This document shows positions 6,633-7,179 of a DNA stretch of 7,179 bases, piece after piece. Source of the stretch: an uncultured Bacteroidales bacterium. Lineage in GTDB: Bacteria > Bacteroidota > Bacteroidia > Bacteroidales > UBA932. Location: positions 1-7,179 of the forward strand of contig CAMOKK010000066.1 of NCBI GenBank assembly GCA_946617545.1, in the 5' to 3' direction. Each line of letters begins with the position of its first letter. Position 1 is the first letter of the stretch. A model generated the notes under the pieces. That model was not told where the DNA came from and ran no database searches. It worked only from the letters and a program-made list of their open reading frames with translations. A program made the translations under genes and the position numbers.

Positions 6633-7179
6633 TTTTCTCTCAGGCTAAGGGCAAACCCTCCGGCGCGGGCCATTTTGACCTTCAGCACATCGGCCGATGT
6701 CACCTCGCTGTGGGTAATAATATAGGACTGGGGGTTGGTTTCATAATCGGCCGTGGGACCGTCGGCATACAGGGTGGATTCATACACCACGCCGGGCTTC
6801 AGGAAATCCAGCTTCACGCTTACCTCGCGGCTGTTCTCGTCCGTGATGCCGCCCACGTACCAGACGTCGCGGGGCTTGGCCTTGGCCAAATCCGCTGCCG
6901 TGGCATCCTCCGGGAGGGCATACACGAACTTGGCGGCGTTGGTGACCATATTCTTTCGGGCGTCGGGCAGGGTGGCCGTGCTTCGGGCCGATGCATTGAG
7001 CGTAGAAAGCTTAGGATGACGGGCCGTCACAATGTAGGCACCCGGCTCGGCCTCCAGGTACAGGCTCTTGTCCCAATCCACCGCCACGTCCTTGATGAAC
7101 TGGAAGGCATCCATGAAGCGGGCATAGTTCTCCGGAAGGTCGGCCGCCATCTGCAGGGGGCTGTAGAAGGTCACATACA
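6629..7179 (-). CDS. Glycoside hydrolase family 97 protein, C-terminal part (5' end outside window)
   Basis: The frame is open to the right edge (YVTFYSPLQMAADLPENY at the visible N-terminus), so the start and catalytic barrel are missing and about 183 residues remain. Recognisable GH97 (SusB-like) features are the TFYSPLQMAADLPENY segment that ends the barrel, FQFIKDVAVDWD, YLEAEPGAYIVTAR, WYVGGITDEN, and a terminal beta-sandwich with ADYETNPQSYIITHSEVTSAD. GH97 enzymes are periplasmic alpha-glucosidases or alpha-galactosidases of polysaccharide-degrading Bacteroidota; substrate and mechanism cannot be judged without the barrel. The GTG at 7174 is an internal valine. Between TAR and WYVGG there are about 50 residues, where I recall fewer than 10 in typical members. 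The stop overlaps the kinase start (ATGA, 6632-6629). Confidence 0.9.
   Translation of the reverse strand, partial: YVTFYSPLQMAADLPENYARFMDAFQFIKDVAVDWDKSLYLEAEPGAYIVTARHPKLSTLNASARSTATLPDARKNMVTNAAKFVYALPEDATAADLAKAKPRDVWYVGGITDENSREVSVKLDFLKPGVVYESTLYADGPTADYETNPQSYIITHSEVTSADVLKVKMARAGGFALSLREK

Overview
This 7.2 kb window looks like chromosomal DNA from a GC-rich member of the Bacteroidota, probably Bacteroidales. The signs are the C-terminus of a family GH97 (SusB-type) glycosidase, a nucleoside kinase with a threonyl-tRNA-synthetase-like N-terminus, compact minus-strand operons with ATGA overlaps, and Bacteroidota-style promoter words (TTTG ... TAnnTTTG) where genes are not coupled. The genus cannot be fixed from the sequence alone. 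There are no tRNA or rRNA genes, insertion sequences, CRISPR arrays or phage genes. The DNA is almost entirely coding, and no gene-free stretch exceeds about 100 bases.

Layout: (1) Bases 1-992, plus strand: the C-terminal part of uvrA, the DNA-damage recognition ATPase, entering from the left edge. (2) Bases 961-3238, minus strand: a two-gene unit. A phosphoribosyltransferase-fold protein of unassigned specificity is followed by a CodB-type cytosine permease, with an 8-base overlap. The permease gene runs convergently into the last 32 bases of uvrA. (3) Bases 3299-3360: a compact control region on the minus strand, with an intrinsic terminator for the upstream operon and a good Bacteroidota promoter for the phosphoribosyltransferase/permease unit. 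Both overlap the 3' end of the preceding gene. (4) Bases 3317-7179, minus strand: a second run of genes, read from right to left: a GH97 glycoside hydrolase (cut by the right edge), a nucleoside kinase, a Gfo/Idh/MocA oxidoreductase and a YiiX-type NlpC/P60 lipoprotein. Two of its three junctions are ATGA overlaps and the third is a 41-base gap.

Functionally, the clearest theme is nucleobase and nucleoside salvage. The permease should import cytosine or a related base, and the coupled phosphoribosyltransferase-like protein is the obvious candidate to act on it or on a product, or to sense it. A separate nucleoside kinase lies in the neighbouring operon. The other genes (glycosidase, sugar or diol oxidoreductase, cell-envelope hydrolase) do not form an obvious single pathway with it.

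The most interesting points are the uncharacterised phosphoribosyltransferase-like protein coupled to the permease, the packing of stop codon, terminator and promoter at 3299-3360 with an odd C-terminal tail on the lipoprotein, a roughly 45-residue apparent insertion in the GH97 C-terminal domain, and a strongly over-represented octamer, GGCCGATG. I see no clearly new multi-gene defence or mobile system here.
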